Positions 1 to 6,010 of a stretch of DNA of 7,155 bases are shown here, in pieces. Under the pieces are notes generated by a model. That model made no database searches. It had not been told where the DNA came from and was given only the letters and a program-made list of their open reading frames with translations. Each line of letters opens with the position of its first letter. Position 1 is the stretch's first letter. The DNA comes from Chloroflexota bacterium (GTDB lineage: Bacteria; Chloroflexota; Limnocylindria; P2-11E), in NCBI GenBank assembly GCA_005889445.1, contig VBGS01000055.1:1-7155 (forward strand), read 5' to 3'. The translations under genes were made by a program, and so were the position numbers.

Positions 1-908
1 GGGTGCATCGGATACGTGGCGACGAGGGCCCCGGGACCGGTGCTCAGCCATCCCTCGTTCAGTGTTCGCCTCACGTCGTGATCTCGAAACGCGGCGTGGA
101 CGTCGTCGATCGGCCGGCGGTTTCCGGCCTCGTAGGCACGGACGAACGTGTTCGCCGGGAACGAGAAGTCCGACATTCGCCCGAGCGCGAAGACCCTCGC
201 GACGCTCGCCATGTCCTTCGCCAGGTTGATGACGCCCGGGCCTCGCACCTGCTTCGGATCCCACACCCCAGTCGTGGCCAGGGCGTTGTGGAGCACGTGG
301 CTGCAGTTGTTCGTGTACGGGTTCCACGTGTAACCGCGCTCGCGGGCGTTCGTGTTGACGGTGTTGAGATAGCCGATGACCTTCCCTATGGCGCCGCGGG
401 TGAGCGGTAGCCGCGCGGTGTACGCGGTGCGCGCGTACGTCAGGGCGAAGTCCGTGGCGATCAGGTGCCCGGCGACCCACTCCTCGTGCGACACCGCGGC
501 CGGTCTCTGCCTCATCAGGGCGGGTCTGATCTCGATGCCGGCGAACCAGTTGGCAGCCGCGGCCCGCCGGACCGACGCTTCGTAGAACGTTTCATCCAGG
601 CTCTGGTCTGGCGCGAGTCCACCGTGAAAGAACTCGTCACGCCCAGGGATGCCCACCCAGTTCACGTTCGTGAAGATCTGGTTGACGCTGATCCCGACGC
701 CGGAGTCGGGATGGGCGAGGCCGCTTCCGTCGGCGGCGAGCCGCAGTCGCGGATAGGCCGCGCCCGACTCCAGCTCCGCGCCGTTGATGAACAGCGTCGC
801 GTGCCCGCCCCAGCCACCTGGGGTCGCGCCTTTCCGACGGTACTGGGTGAGCGCACAGACCTCGACGTAATACGGAAACATCGCGTTGTAGGAGCCGATC
901 TCGCTCAT
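1..908 (-). CDS. Putative permuted papain-fold protein, DUF4105-like; 3' end beyond window
   Basis: The frame is open from the ATG at 908 to the window edge, giving 302 codons with the stop outside. The start overlaps the TGA of the upstream acetyltransferase gene as ATGA, so the two are probably translationally coupled. The protein begins MSEIGSYNAMFPYYVEVCAL, has no signal peptide or membrane segment, and carries GGHATLFING (His36) followed much later by YTWNPYTNNCSH (Cys202). A His in a strand-like segment followed by a distant NNC is the pattern of circularly permuted NlpC/P60-type folds and DUF4105 proteins, where His and Cys form the catalytic pair. This family assignment is inference from the motif pattern. 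If correct, the protein could be a cysteine hydrolase or acyltransferase with unknown substrate. A WVG-IPGRDEFFHGG segment (residues 84-97) also looks conserved-like. It could instead be an uncharacterised family without catalysis. That the frame is coding is well supported by its coupling, composition and length. Confidence 0.8.
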   Translation of the reverse strand, partial: MSEIGSYNAMFPYYVEVCALTQYRRKGATPGGWGGHATLFINGAELESGAAYPRLRLAADGSGLAHPDSGVGISVNQIFTNVNWVGIPGRDEFFHGGLAPDQSLDETFYEASVRRAAAANWFAGIEIRPALMRQRPAAVSHEEWVAGHLIATDFALTYARTAYTARLPLTRGAIGKVIGYLNTVNTNARERGYTWNPYTNNCSHVLHNALATTGVWDPKQVRGPGVINLAKDMASVARVFALGRMSDFSFPANTFVRAYEAGNRRPIDDVHAAFRDHDVRRTLNEGWLSTGPGALVATYPMH

Positions 909-1792
909 CGTGGCTGCGGCAGCCTCCGCCGGAGCTCGCGCAGGATCCGCCGGCTCCGAAGGCCGGCCGACTCATACAGCGCCACCGCCGGCGCGTTCGT
1001 GCTGATGCCCCACACCATCACGGAGGTCGCGCCGCGCTCGGCGCCCCTACGGATGACCTCGTCGACGATGGCCCTGGCGAGCCCGCGTCGCCTGAAGGCC
1101 GGGCGCGTGCCAAGGGGCTCGATCTCCAGCGTCCGCGTCCGCGGATCGAACCACCCGATGCAGTACGCGGCCAGCGTCCCGTCGGGTGCGATCGCGATCG
1201 GGACGAGGTGACGGTCGAAGTCAGGCATCGCCACGACCGCGGCATGCGCCGCCGCGTTGTATGGCGACGGGCCACGCGCTGACCATGCGTCGCGATGCAG
1301 GTCCACGTACGCCTCGTCGCGGGAGGGCTCGAGCCACCCCATCGAGAAACCATCGGGAAGCACGATCCGACGGTCCGCCGCCGGCGCGACGAGCTCGTAG
1401 CCGAATGTCCCCGAAGGCTCGAACCCGTGCGACTCGAGCGTGGCGTGGAGCTCGGTGTCGTCATCCCAGACCGATACCTCGATCGCTGCGCCTCCCCGCT
1501 CGCGGATCTTCGCCTCGGCCGCGGCAAGAAGTCGAACGTGCGCGTCGACATCGTGCCGATCGGCCTGCGCGATGACGTAACCGCCATCATCGATCGCGAA
1601 GCCCGCGAGCGCTTCGCCTTCGGTCCACTGCCAGACCGTGAACTGCTCGCGACCGAGCCGGCGGAGTAGCCACTGCAGGCCGCCGGGGTGGAGGAACGCG
1701 TGGGGATGAGCCGACGCGCGCGCTTCCGCAACGAGATCGAGCAGCCGCGCGAGGTCCCGCGTCCGTTCGAACTCGCGCTCGAGAAGGGGCAT
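905..1792 (-). CDS. GNAT-family N-acetyltransferase, tandem-domain type
   Basis: This 295-residue protein transfers an acyl group from acyl-CoA to an amine; the acceptor cannot be inferred. The C-terminal half (about 150-290) is a clear GNAT domain. IEPLGTRPAFRRRGLARAI (about 224-242) holds the R-x-x-G-x-A pyrophosphate loop, at RRRGLA 234-239, and VALYESAGL (270-278) is the usual C-terminal helix motif. The N-terminal half (about 5-135) looks like a degenerate GNAT domain: LLAAAEAKIRERG resembles the CoA-binding helix, and LHATLESHGFEPSG (115-128) resembles the final motif, but the glycine loop is missing. Tandem GNATs with one dead half are common. The ATG lies 5 nt after the stop of the VOC gene and there is no clear Shine-Dalgarno, so translation is probably coupled. 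Its own TGA overlaps the next gene's ATG. Confidence 0.9.
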   Translation of the reverse strand: MPLLEREFERTRDLARLLDLVAEARASAHPHAFLHPGGLQWLLRRLGREQFTVWQWTEGEALAGFAIDDGGYVIAQADRHDVDAHVRLLAAAEAKIRERGGAAIEVSVWDDDTELHATLESHGFEPSGTFGYELVAPAADRRIVLPDGFSMGWLEPSRDEAYVDLHRDAWSARGPSPYNAAAHAAVVAMPDFDRHLVPIAIAPDGTLAAYCIGWFDPRTRTLEIEPLGTRPAFRRRGLARAIVDEVIRRGAERGATSVMVWGISTNAPAVALYESAGLRSRRILRELRRRLPQPR

Positions 1793-1797
1793 CGTCG

Positions 1798-2214
1798 TCA
1801 GGGGGCGGTGCCGTCCCAGGACGCGGGATCGACATCAGCGATCGACTGCGAGAACGTCCAGCGATGTCCGCCGAGGTCGTCCACGGTGTATTGGCGCTCC
1901 CCGAAGGGGTAATCGGTCGGGGGCCGGATGATGCGCGCTCCGGCCCCGATCGCGCGAGCGTGATGTTCCGCGGCATCGCGCACGCGTACATGAACCGAAT
2001 GCGTGTAGTCGGGACGGCGAGCGTCCGCGTCGCGCTCCATGTCGGTGACGATGACCGCACCATCGCCGAAGACGAGCTGCGCGCGATGGGTGCCGATGCG
2101 AAGACGGAGCGCGAAGCCGAACGCCCGACAGAGCCACTCGGTGGCCTCGGCGACGTCCGCGTACGCGAGCACGGGAATCACGGTCGCCGCGGGCGACGAG
2201 CGGTTCGCGATCAT
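1798..2214 (-). CDS. VOC-family protein (glyoxalase/bleomycin-resistance/PhnB-like)
   Basis: A 138-residue cytosolic protein of the vicinal-oxygen-chelate fold. The first beta-alpha-beta-beta-beta unit is TVIPVLAYADVAEATEWLCR (11-30), continuing through AFGFALRLRIG to HRAQLVFGDGAVIVTD. The second unit is THSVHVRVRDAAEHHARAIG (71-90), continuing to the end motif FGERQYTVDDLGGHRWTFSQ (104-123), which is typical of PhnB-like VOC proteins. Family members include lyases, dioxygenases and drug-binding proteins, and the substrate is not readable here. The frame stays open upstream of 2214, but the extra residues are Arg/Ser/Thr-rich and unlike the family, and they overlap the preceding gene. The ATG at 2214, 43 nt after that gene's stop, places the fold's first strand normally, so I chose it. 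Its Shine-Dalgarno is weak. The stop is 5 nt before the acetyltransferase ATG. Confidence 0.9.
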   Translation of the reverse strand: MIANRSSPAATVIPVLAYADVAEATEWLCRAFGFALRLRIGTHRAQLVFGDGAVIVTDMERDADARRPDYTHSVHVRVRDAAEHHARAIGAGARIIRPPTDYPFGERQYTVDDLGGHRWTFSQSIADVDPASWDGTAP

Positions 2215-2257
2215 CGTGGCGCAGACTATCGCGCGCCTGCGGCTCGCGGGAACGGAC

Positions 2258-2767
2258 CTAGTTCGGAAACTCGTCGGGTGTGCGCGAGTAGGTGAAGACA
2301 CGGTCCGCGTCGAGCCGGACGTACACGCCGCGCGCACTCCAGTCGAACGCGCTGCTGCCGTAATGCGCGCGGAAGATCGCGTCGATCTCCGCGACGTCGG
2401 GATGGCCGGCATACATCAGCTCGGCGTGCCCGTGCGCTGTCACGCAGAACCTCTCGCCTTCGTAGCAGGCAACGCTCGCGCGCGGCCGCCTCCGGAGGCC
2501 CTGGATACGTACGGCGTCCCCACCAGAGCTGAAGAAGAACCTTCCATGAAGGAACCAGCCGTCCATCGGTCCGACGAGGGGGTCACCGTTGGGAGCCGGC
2601 GCGGCCACCGCGATAGTCCTCATCCCAGCGAGCAGCCTCACGACCTGCCGAGCGGAAAGCGAGTACTTCCCGGGATGGATGATCTCGCGCATGTGCGGCT
2701 TGGTTCGTGCATGACTGCGGTCGATCAGCTCCTGAAGCGCCTGGAGCTCGTCGGGCGTTTCACGCAT
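2258..2767 (-). CDS. Pyridoxamine 5'-phosphate oxidase-family (split beta-barrel) protein
   Basis: A 169-residue protein of the PPOX/FMN-binding split-barrel superfamily, whose members bind FMN, F420 or heme. The family core is visible: SARQVVRLLAGMRTIAVA (38-55), the DG-x-FLHGRFFFSSGGDAVRIQ hairpin (69-89), LRRRPRASVACYEGERFCVT (91-110), AHGHAELM (111-118), and a terminal VYVRLDADRVFTYSR strand (148-162). The N-terminal helix (1-30, RETPDELQALQELIDRSHAR) resembles actinobacterial and Chloroflexota members. Cofactor and reaction cannot be set from sequence alone. The frame is open far upstream, but that part is Arg/Ser-rich and lies antisense or shifted relative to the DUF5996 gene. The ATG at 2767, 49 nt after the DUF5996 stop, gives a normal family length. 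There is only a weak Shine-Dalgarno. The TAG/TAA-type end is followed 43 nt later by the VOC gene, consistent with one transcription unit. Confidence 0.88.
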   Translation of the reverse strand: MRETPDELQALQELIDRSHARTKPHMREIIHPGKYSLSARQVVRLLAGMRTIAVAAPAPNGDPLVGPMDGWFLHGRFFFSSGGDAVRIQGLRRRPRASVACYEGERFCVTAHGHAELMYAGHPDVAEIDAIFRAHYGSSAFDWSARGVYVRLDADRVFTYSRTPDEFPN

Positions 2768-2816
2768 CCCGGAATTCTGAGGGCCACCTGGGCAGGCAGC
2801 CGCCGCGACTCGGTCG

Positions 2817-3725
2817 TTACGAGACAGGGACCCGCGGAGCGACAAAACCCGCGGGAAGTGGATCGCACTCACAGCGCACCCGCTCTTCGAGCAGCGACCG
2901 ATCCCACTCGGCGAGGTCCGCCGCCGCGTCGTACGTGCTCTGCAGGAAATCGAGCAGAGCGGTCGCGGGGTCGGCGGCGGAGCGGACCGCGTCGTACGGA
3001 AGGATGAATTCGCCGCGCTCCGCGACCCAGCGCGCCGTGGCCGGAGCGATGCGCGCATCGGCCAGCCCTGGCGGCGGCGGCATGGCGTAGGCGTAGTACT
3101 CAGGCCGGGGAGCGTCGTCGTTTCCCGGCCAGAAGCCCGCCGAAATGAGCTCGTGCGAATACGACTCGTGCATCACGTGAATGTGCACGTGCGGCGGCTT
3201 CCCGCCCGCGTACGCGGGAGCACGCCGGCCGGAGAACCGTGCCGCCGCGAGATCGAACGACCCCCAGAAGAACTGCACCGGGCTCGCTTTTCCGAGAAAT
3301 CCCGCGCGGAAACGTTCGAACACGATGTCCGAGCTGAGAAGCACGCCGTGAAATCCCAGCGCTTGGCCGCGATCGTAGTGACGGACCCGCGTGTCCTCGT
3401 TGAACCGGGTCGCCTCCGCGACCTCATTGGGAAGAGGCTGGATCGGCGGGACGGCGACGCCGAGCCGGCGGAGGGCATCGAGCACCTGACGGTAGAAATC
3501 GGCGACCGACGTCGTCTCGAGCGTCACCGTGGCGCGTCCCCCGCGACTGTTCACGATGACCAGCTCGTCGCTGATGAAGTCGAAGTCGATCTGGAACGCC
3601 CCGTCGCCACTCGCGATCGTGGAGGTCGTCAGTCCGCGGGGGGTGACGTACAGCGTCGAATTCCACCAGTGGTTCATGAGCGGCGTCATCGCGAGACGGA
3701 TCTTGCCCACGATCTGGGTCCACAT
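2817..3725 (-). CDS. DUF5996-family protein, apparently N-terminally truncated
   Basis: A 302-residue reading from ATG 3725 that matches DUF5996 proteins as I remember them. It starts MWTQIVGKIRLAMTPLMNHW, then has the LYVTPRGLTTSTI and FQIDFDFISDELVI strands (about 26-57), PLPNEVAEATRFNEDTRVRHY (about 97-117), FGSFDLAAARFSGR-like WGSFDLAAARFSG (about 153-165), HVHIHVMHESYSHE (about 179-192), SAGFWPG, and the family's typical ending ALLDFLQSTYDAAADLAEWD. Function is unknown for the family. Homologs normally start about 24 residues earlier with a WPALPY...LH-WTQ segment. Here that segment exists upstream in the same frame but is interrupted by TAA at 3761-3759. The ATG at 3725 is therefore the first usable start after the stop. 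An AAGGAG sits 18 nt before it, farther than ideal. The gene may be functional as a shorter protein, or decaying. Confidence 0.85.
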   Translation of the reverse strand: MWTQIVGKIRLAMTPLMNHWWNSTLYVTPRGLTTSTIASGDGAFQIDFDFISDELVIVNSRGGRATVTLETTSVADFYRQVLDALRRLGVAVPPIQPLPNEVAEATRFNEDTRVRHYDRGQALGFHGVLLSSDIVFERFRAGFLGKASPVQFFWGSFDLAAARFSGRRAPAYAGGKPPHVHIHVMHESYSHELISAGFWPGNDDAPRPEYYAYAMPPPPGLADARIAPATARWVAERGEFILPYDAVRSAADPATALLDFLQSTYDAAADLAEWDRSLLEERVRCECDPLPAGFVAPRVPVS

Positions 3726-3797
3726 GTGGATGGCCCCGAGGGTCTCCTTTGAGGCCGCTTACGAGAGCGCGGGCCAGGGCTCGCGCTCGACATCCAT
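3726..3797 (-). pseudogene. Interrupted N-terminal segment of the DUF5996 gene
   Basis: An ATG at 3797, preceded by TGAGGA, opens a frame that reads MDVEREPWPALS, then TAA at 3761-3759, then AASKETLGAIH leading straight into MWTQIVGK of the DUF5996 protein. As I recall the family, homologs read WPALPYxxWKxTxxxLHxWTQ at this point, and the spacing here matches it residue for residue with the stop where Tyr is expected (TAC or TAT to TAA). This is therefore probably the original N-terminus broken by one nonsense change, or by a base-call error in the assembly. The gap to the preceding gene (stop at 3836) is only 38 nt, as expected if 3797 was the original start. Confidence 0.65.
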
Positions 3798-3835
3798 TCC
3801 TCAAAGCTACACCGAGCGTGCGGTGCGTCAGCCGG

Positions 3836-4684
3836 TCAGTGGATCCAGGAGAGCGTGCAGATATCGGGACAGCCGAGTGCGATCTTGGTCGCGTACGTCA
3901 GGTCGAACTCGCGGCTCAAGATCACGGGCCCGCGATCGACGACCGGAACGGTGACCTCGTTCCCCGCGTACGCGAGGTGGACGAGGCTTCCGCAGGGAAG
4001 CGTCCGGTGGGCCACGCCCAGGAGCGTCGTCGTCAGCGTCTGCCCGCATGCGGTGCGGCTTCCATAGAGGCCGGGTCCGAAATAGGACGCCACGACCGTC
4101 GTCGAGGTCGTGGCCGGCGGCGGAGGCGGCGGCGGTGTGCCGTCGGCGTTGAGGACCGTGATGACCCAGAAGACACCGTAGTCCTCCATCCACTGCGCGC
4201 CTTCGACCAGCGGCCGAAGCGCGATGCGGTACGTCCCGGGGGCCGACGGCGCCTTCACCGCGAACTGGAACCACGAGACCTGATTGGGCCCGACATAGGG
4301 AGCGGGCTGCATCGCGACGCGGTTGTAGCGAGGCCATCCGGTCGCCGGCGATCCCATGGTGCCGTCGCCGCCGAGCGGACTCGCGCGGTCCTGACCGGGA
4401 TCGGGTTCCCAGGTACCGAGGTAGGCGACCTCTCCCATCCTGGTGACCCAACCGCGCGATCCGCTGTTGTAGAAGGCGACCGTCGCCGTCGCCGTCGCGC
4501 CCATGCAGAGCGACATGTATCCACTCTGCCCGTACCAGGCCGCATGAAACCCGGCGATCCCGCTCGCGACCACGGCCGGTGGCGCGATGCCGGGGCCAAC
4601 GCTGCTCGTGCAGGTCGCCGCTGCCGCGGGCGCGCCCGGTAGAAGCAAGAGGACCAGCACGGCCCCGATGAACAATTGGCGCAC
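3836..4684 (-). CDS. Secreted Ig-like plus RlpA-like double-psi beta-barrel protein
   Basis: A 282-residue exported protein. Residues 1-23 (RQLFIGAVLVLLLLPGAPAA) form a signal peptide; no proper lipobox is seen, since the residue before Cys25 is Thr. Residues about 42-178 form an Ig-like domain: SGYMSLCMGATATATVAF, NSGSRGW, YLGTWEPDPGQ, WPRYNRVAMQ, VSWFQFAVKAPSAPGTYRI and ALRPLVEGAQWMEDYGV, a pattern I associate with secreted Chloroflexota proteins. A run of seven prolines (184-190) links it to an RlpA-like double-psi beta-barrel (about 197-272) with ASYFGPGLYG, LPCGSLVHL, VVDRGP (Asp250) and SREFDLT (Asp261), the two most conserved motifs of the RlpA family. RlpA proteins cleave or bind peptidoglycan, so a wall role is likely but unproven. 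Starts with GTG, with AGGA 8 nt upstream overlapping the previous gene's stop. Four Cys near the barrel (213, 231, 272, 276) could form disulfides. Confidence 0.88.
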   Translation of the reverse strand: MRQLFIGAVLVLLLLPGAPAAAATCTSSVGPGIAPPAVVASGIAGFHAAWYGQSGYMSLCMGATATATVAFYNSGSRGWVTRMGEVAYLGTWEPDPGQDRASPLGGDGTMGSPATGWPRYNRVAMQPAPYVGPNQVSWFQFAVKAPSAPGTYRIALRPLVEGAQWMEDYGVFWVITVLNADGTPPPPPPPATTSTTVVASYFGPGLYGSRTACGQTLTTTLLGVAHRTLPCGSLVHLAYAGNEVTVPVVDRGPVILSREFDLTYATKIALGCPDICTLSWIH

Positions 4685-4694
4685 GTTCGCGGTC

Positions 4695-5267
4695 CTAGTG
4701 GAGGTCCTGGACGTCCAGCTTCCAGTCGCCGGTCGTGTTGATCTTGAGGAAGTATGTCCCAGGCCCCATCCAGAAACTCGTGTCGGCGCCGGTGCGCTGC
4801 GTATTCGCAGCGAGGTTCAGCAGTGTCCGGCCGTCAGCCGAGAAGACGTACACCTGAAGCACCGCACCTGCCTGGCTCGGACTGAAAAGCCAGTCCACGC
4901 GCCAGTGGGCGCCGACGGTGAAGGCCTCGGTCTCGTGGCTGCCGCTTCCTTGCCAGACCTTCGTGACCGTCCAGGTCTTCCCGACATCGTTCGGAGCTGC
5001 CTCAAGCGTGAGCGCGGGTACCGCAGCCGCTGCGGACGCGGCCGGTGCCAGATGCGTCGCCGTGATTCGTCCGAAGCCTGCGGCCGCGAGATCGAGGAAA
5101 CTAGCGGCCGCAAAAAGACCCGCGAGAGCGAGCGCGAGCTTCATGCGCGGTGCTTGTTTCGCCCACCAACGCTCGAACCGGGTTCGTTGGACCGCGAATA
5201 TCTCTTGCGCGTTGACGAGCGTGGTCCGGAGCGCCGCGTCGGCAGCACCTTGGTTAGTCGTCGTCAT
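4695..5267 (-). CDS. Membrane-anchored exported beta-rich protein, copy B of a paralog pair
   Basis: No named family recognised. The 190-residue protein has a short cytoplasmic part (1-42, with ERWWAKQAPR just before the membrane), one transmembrane helix (about 43-66), an Ala-rich spacer (about 68-90), and a C-terminal domain (92-190) of alternating beta-like segments: NDVGKTWTVTKVWQG, EAFTVGAHWRVDWLFSPSQ, GAVLQVYVFSADG, GADTSFWMGPGTYFLKINTT and GDWKLDVQDLH. Trp/Tyr-rich strands ending GTYFLKI...DWKLDV resemble small exported beta-sandwich domains of Actinobacteria and Chloroflexota, possibly ligand- or surface-binding; this is inference. The domain is about two-thirds identical to the protein at 6011-6598. 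The ATG at 5267 was chosen because MTTTN matches the paralog's start and AGAGGA lies 11 nt upstream; further upstream the frame is low-complexity. It overlaps the previous gene by 14 nt and precedes the RlpA-like gene by 10 nt. Confidence 0.88.
   Translation of the reverse strand: MTTTNQGAADAALRTTLVNAQEIFAVQRTRFERWWAKQAPRMKLALALAGLFAAASFLDLAAAGFGRITATHLAPAASAAAAVPALTLEAAPNDVGKTWTVTKVWQGSGSHETEAFTVGAHWRVDWLFSPSQAGAVLQVYVFSADGRTLLNLAANTQRTGADTSFWMGPGTYFLKINTTGDWKLDVQDLH
4872..4929 (-). repeat. Conserved DNA block of the paralog pair, copy B
   Basis: These 58 nt match 6191-6248 at 53 positions, including an uninterrupted 23-nt stretch (4888-4910 with 6207-6229). They encode EAFTVGAHWRVDWLFSPSQ. 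A second block at the gene end (4695-4730 against 6011-6046) differs at 3 of 36 bases. They are the DNA trace of the duplication that gave the two membrane-anchored proteins. Confidence 0.85.
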
Positions 5268-5895
5268 CGTCGTCGCGATCCTCTGACTCGTTGTCCTTCT
5301 TTGGCGGTCGTGCTTGCGCGGTTGCGACGAGCTGATCGAAGGCCGTCTGCGCCTCAGCCAGGATCCCATTAAGCGTCTGTCCGAACGCGGCTAGGATCCC
5401 GTCGTACGTCTGGCGCAGAGCCGTCACGTTTAGGGACACGGTCGTATTTGGGTCGGCGTCCTGGCACTTGCTCAAGTCGGCCGCATCCAGCACCTGCTTT
5501 CGTGTTGCGGCGAGCGCAGGCGGGATCTTCGCGGAAGCGGTATCGAACTGAGTGCGGAGCGCGGTCTCGTCGATCATCTTGTTCTGGTCATTGGCCTTGC
5601 CGCGGGCGCGGTCCCGCAAGTGCCGAAGCTGACCAGTCGCATCCGACGCGAGCGCGTCCAGCTCTAGAAGCGTCTCGGTCTGGGCAAGAAGGGCATCGAA
5701 ACAAGTCTTGCTCTCGAGCGGCTTTACCGTGAGGTTCACGACGCGACGGTCGTCATCGTCGCCGTTCACCTGAATCGTCCCAGTCACAACGAAACCGGTG
5801 GTGCCGAGAACGATGAGGGCTGCGAGCACCGGAATGTTCGCAGCACTAAGGAGCATCACCTTGGCTCTAAACAGGTGGAACAGAAGCCCGAACAC
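5254..5895 (-). CDS. Membrane-anchored helical protein with Asp runs; unknown function
   Basis: Not a family I recognise. The 213-residue protein has a basic amphipathic start (FHLFRAK, 6-12), one transmembrane helix (about 14-39, LLSAANIPVLAALIVLGTTG), and a short beta-like part containing GDDDDRR (45-51). About 130 residues of predicted helix follow (65-195), rich in Ala, Leu, Asp and Gln and with only two cysteines (65 and 144), which could pair outside the cell. The acidic tail ends EDRDDDDDD. The Asp clusters could bind cations or basic partners, which is inference. The start is GTG at 5895, supported by an outstanding Shine-Dalgarno (AAAGGAGGT) 5 nt upstream. Its last codons overlap the start of the next gene, so it leads a probable three-gene operon (5895 to 3836). 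Confidence 0.88.
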   Translation of the reverse strand: MFGLLFHLFRAKVMLLSAANIPVLAALIVLGTTGFVVTGTIQVNGDDDDRRVVNLTVKPLESKTCFDALLAQTETLLELDALASDATGQLRHLRDRARGKANDQNKMIDETALRTQFDTASAKIPPALAATRKQVLDAADLSKCQDADPNTTVSLNVTALRQTYDGILAAFGQTLNGILAEAQTAFDQLVATAQARPPKKDNESEDRDDDDDD

Positions 5896-5900
5896 TCCCC

Positions 5901-5909
5901 ACCTCCTTT
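5901..5909 (-). promoter_or_regulatory. Near-perfect Shine-Dalgarno for the acidic membrane protein
   Basis: On the minus strand this reads AAAGGAGGT, fully complementary to the usual 3' end of 16S rRNA, and is followed by the 5-nt spacer GGGGA and then GTG at 5895. It fixes the start of the gene at 5254-5895 and is by far the strongest ribosome binding site in the window, suggesting high translation of the operon's first protein. Confidence 0.9.
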
Positions 5910-5951
5910 GTTCTGTCTAACGGTGCGCGCGAGGGGTCTGTTAGAACACGA

Positions 5952-5975
5952 CCGGTACTGGTACCGGAGTACCGG
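5952..5975. promoter_or_regulatory. Nested GTAC inverted repeat, candidate operator or attenuator
   Basis: A 24-nt element with perfect 8-nt outer arms (CCGGTACT and AGTACCGG on the plus strand) around an 8-nt centre. The left part is itself a 7-2-7 palindrome (CCGGTAC-TG-GTACCGG), and GTACCGG occurs twice in tandem, one base apart. It lies 57-80 nt before the GTG at 5895 and 36 nt after the stop of the preceding gene. No U-rich tract follows on the transcribed strand, so a plain intrinsic terminator is unlikely. The sub-sequence GTACCGGAGTACCG recurs with one change before the gene at 6598. Confidence 0.5.
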
Positions 5976-6010
5976 GATCGCACGGGTCCACTCGCGACAT
6001 ATCTCGGCGC

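Noticed and set aside
465..1211. Long plus-strand open frames opposite the GNAT and edge genes
   Set aside because: Arg/Gly/Ala/Pro-rich translation with no domains, antisense to genes with clear family motifs; such mirror frames are expected in GC-rich DNA.
2215..2412. N-terminal extension of the VOC gene to an ATG at 2412
   Set aside because: The added 66 residues are Arg/Ser/Thr-rich, overlap the PPOX gene in another frame, and are not part of the VOC fold.
2768..3058. N-terminal extension of the PPOX gene to 3058
   Set aside because: It overlaps the DUF5996 gene over most of its length, with composition typical of a shifted frame in GC-rich DNA.
3810..3825. Terminator after the RlpA-like gene (CACCG/CGGTG stem)
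   Set aside because: Only a 5-bp stem, with no U tract following on the minus strand, and it sits in the 38-nt gap before the DUF5996 start.
4108..4137. Short GGC/GGA repeat as a regulatory or mobile repeat
   Set aside because: It is the coding sequence of the seven-proline linker in the RlpA-like protein.
3749..4642. Plus-strand frame of 297 codons opposite the RlpA-like gene
   Set aside because: Highly Arg-rich with an RRRGRGRRRRRRR-type run antisense to the Pro linker; no recognisable domain, and the minus-strand gene has a signal peptide and two domains.
5268..5369. N-terminal extension of copy B to 5369
   Set aside because: The extra residues are a frame-shifted reading of the acidic protein gene; MTTTN agrees with the paralog.
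5952..5975. Intrinsic terminator of copy A
   Set aside because: A strong hairpin but followed by TCGTGTTCT rather than a U tract, and it is related in sequence to the palindrome upstream of copy A, which favours an operator role.
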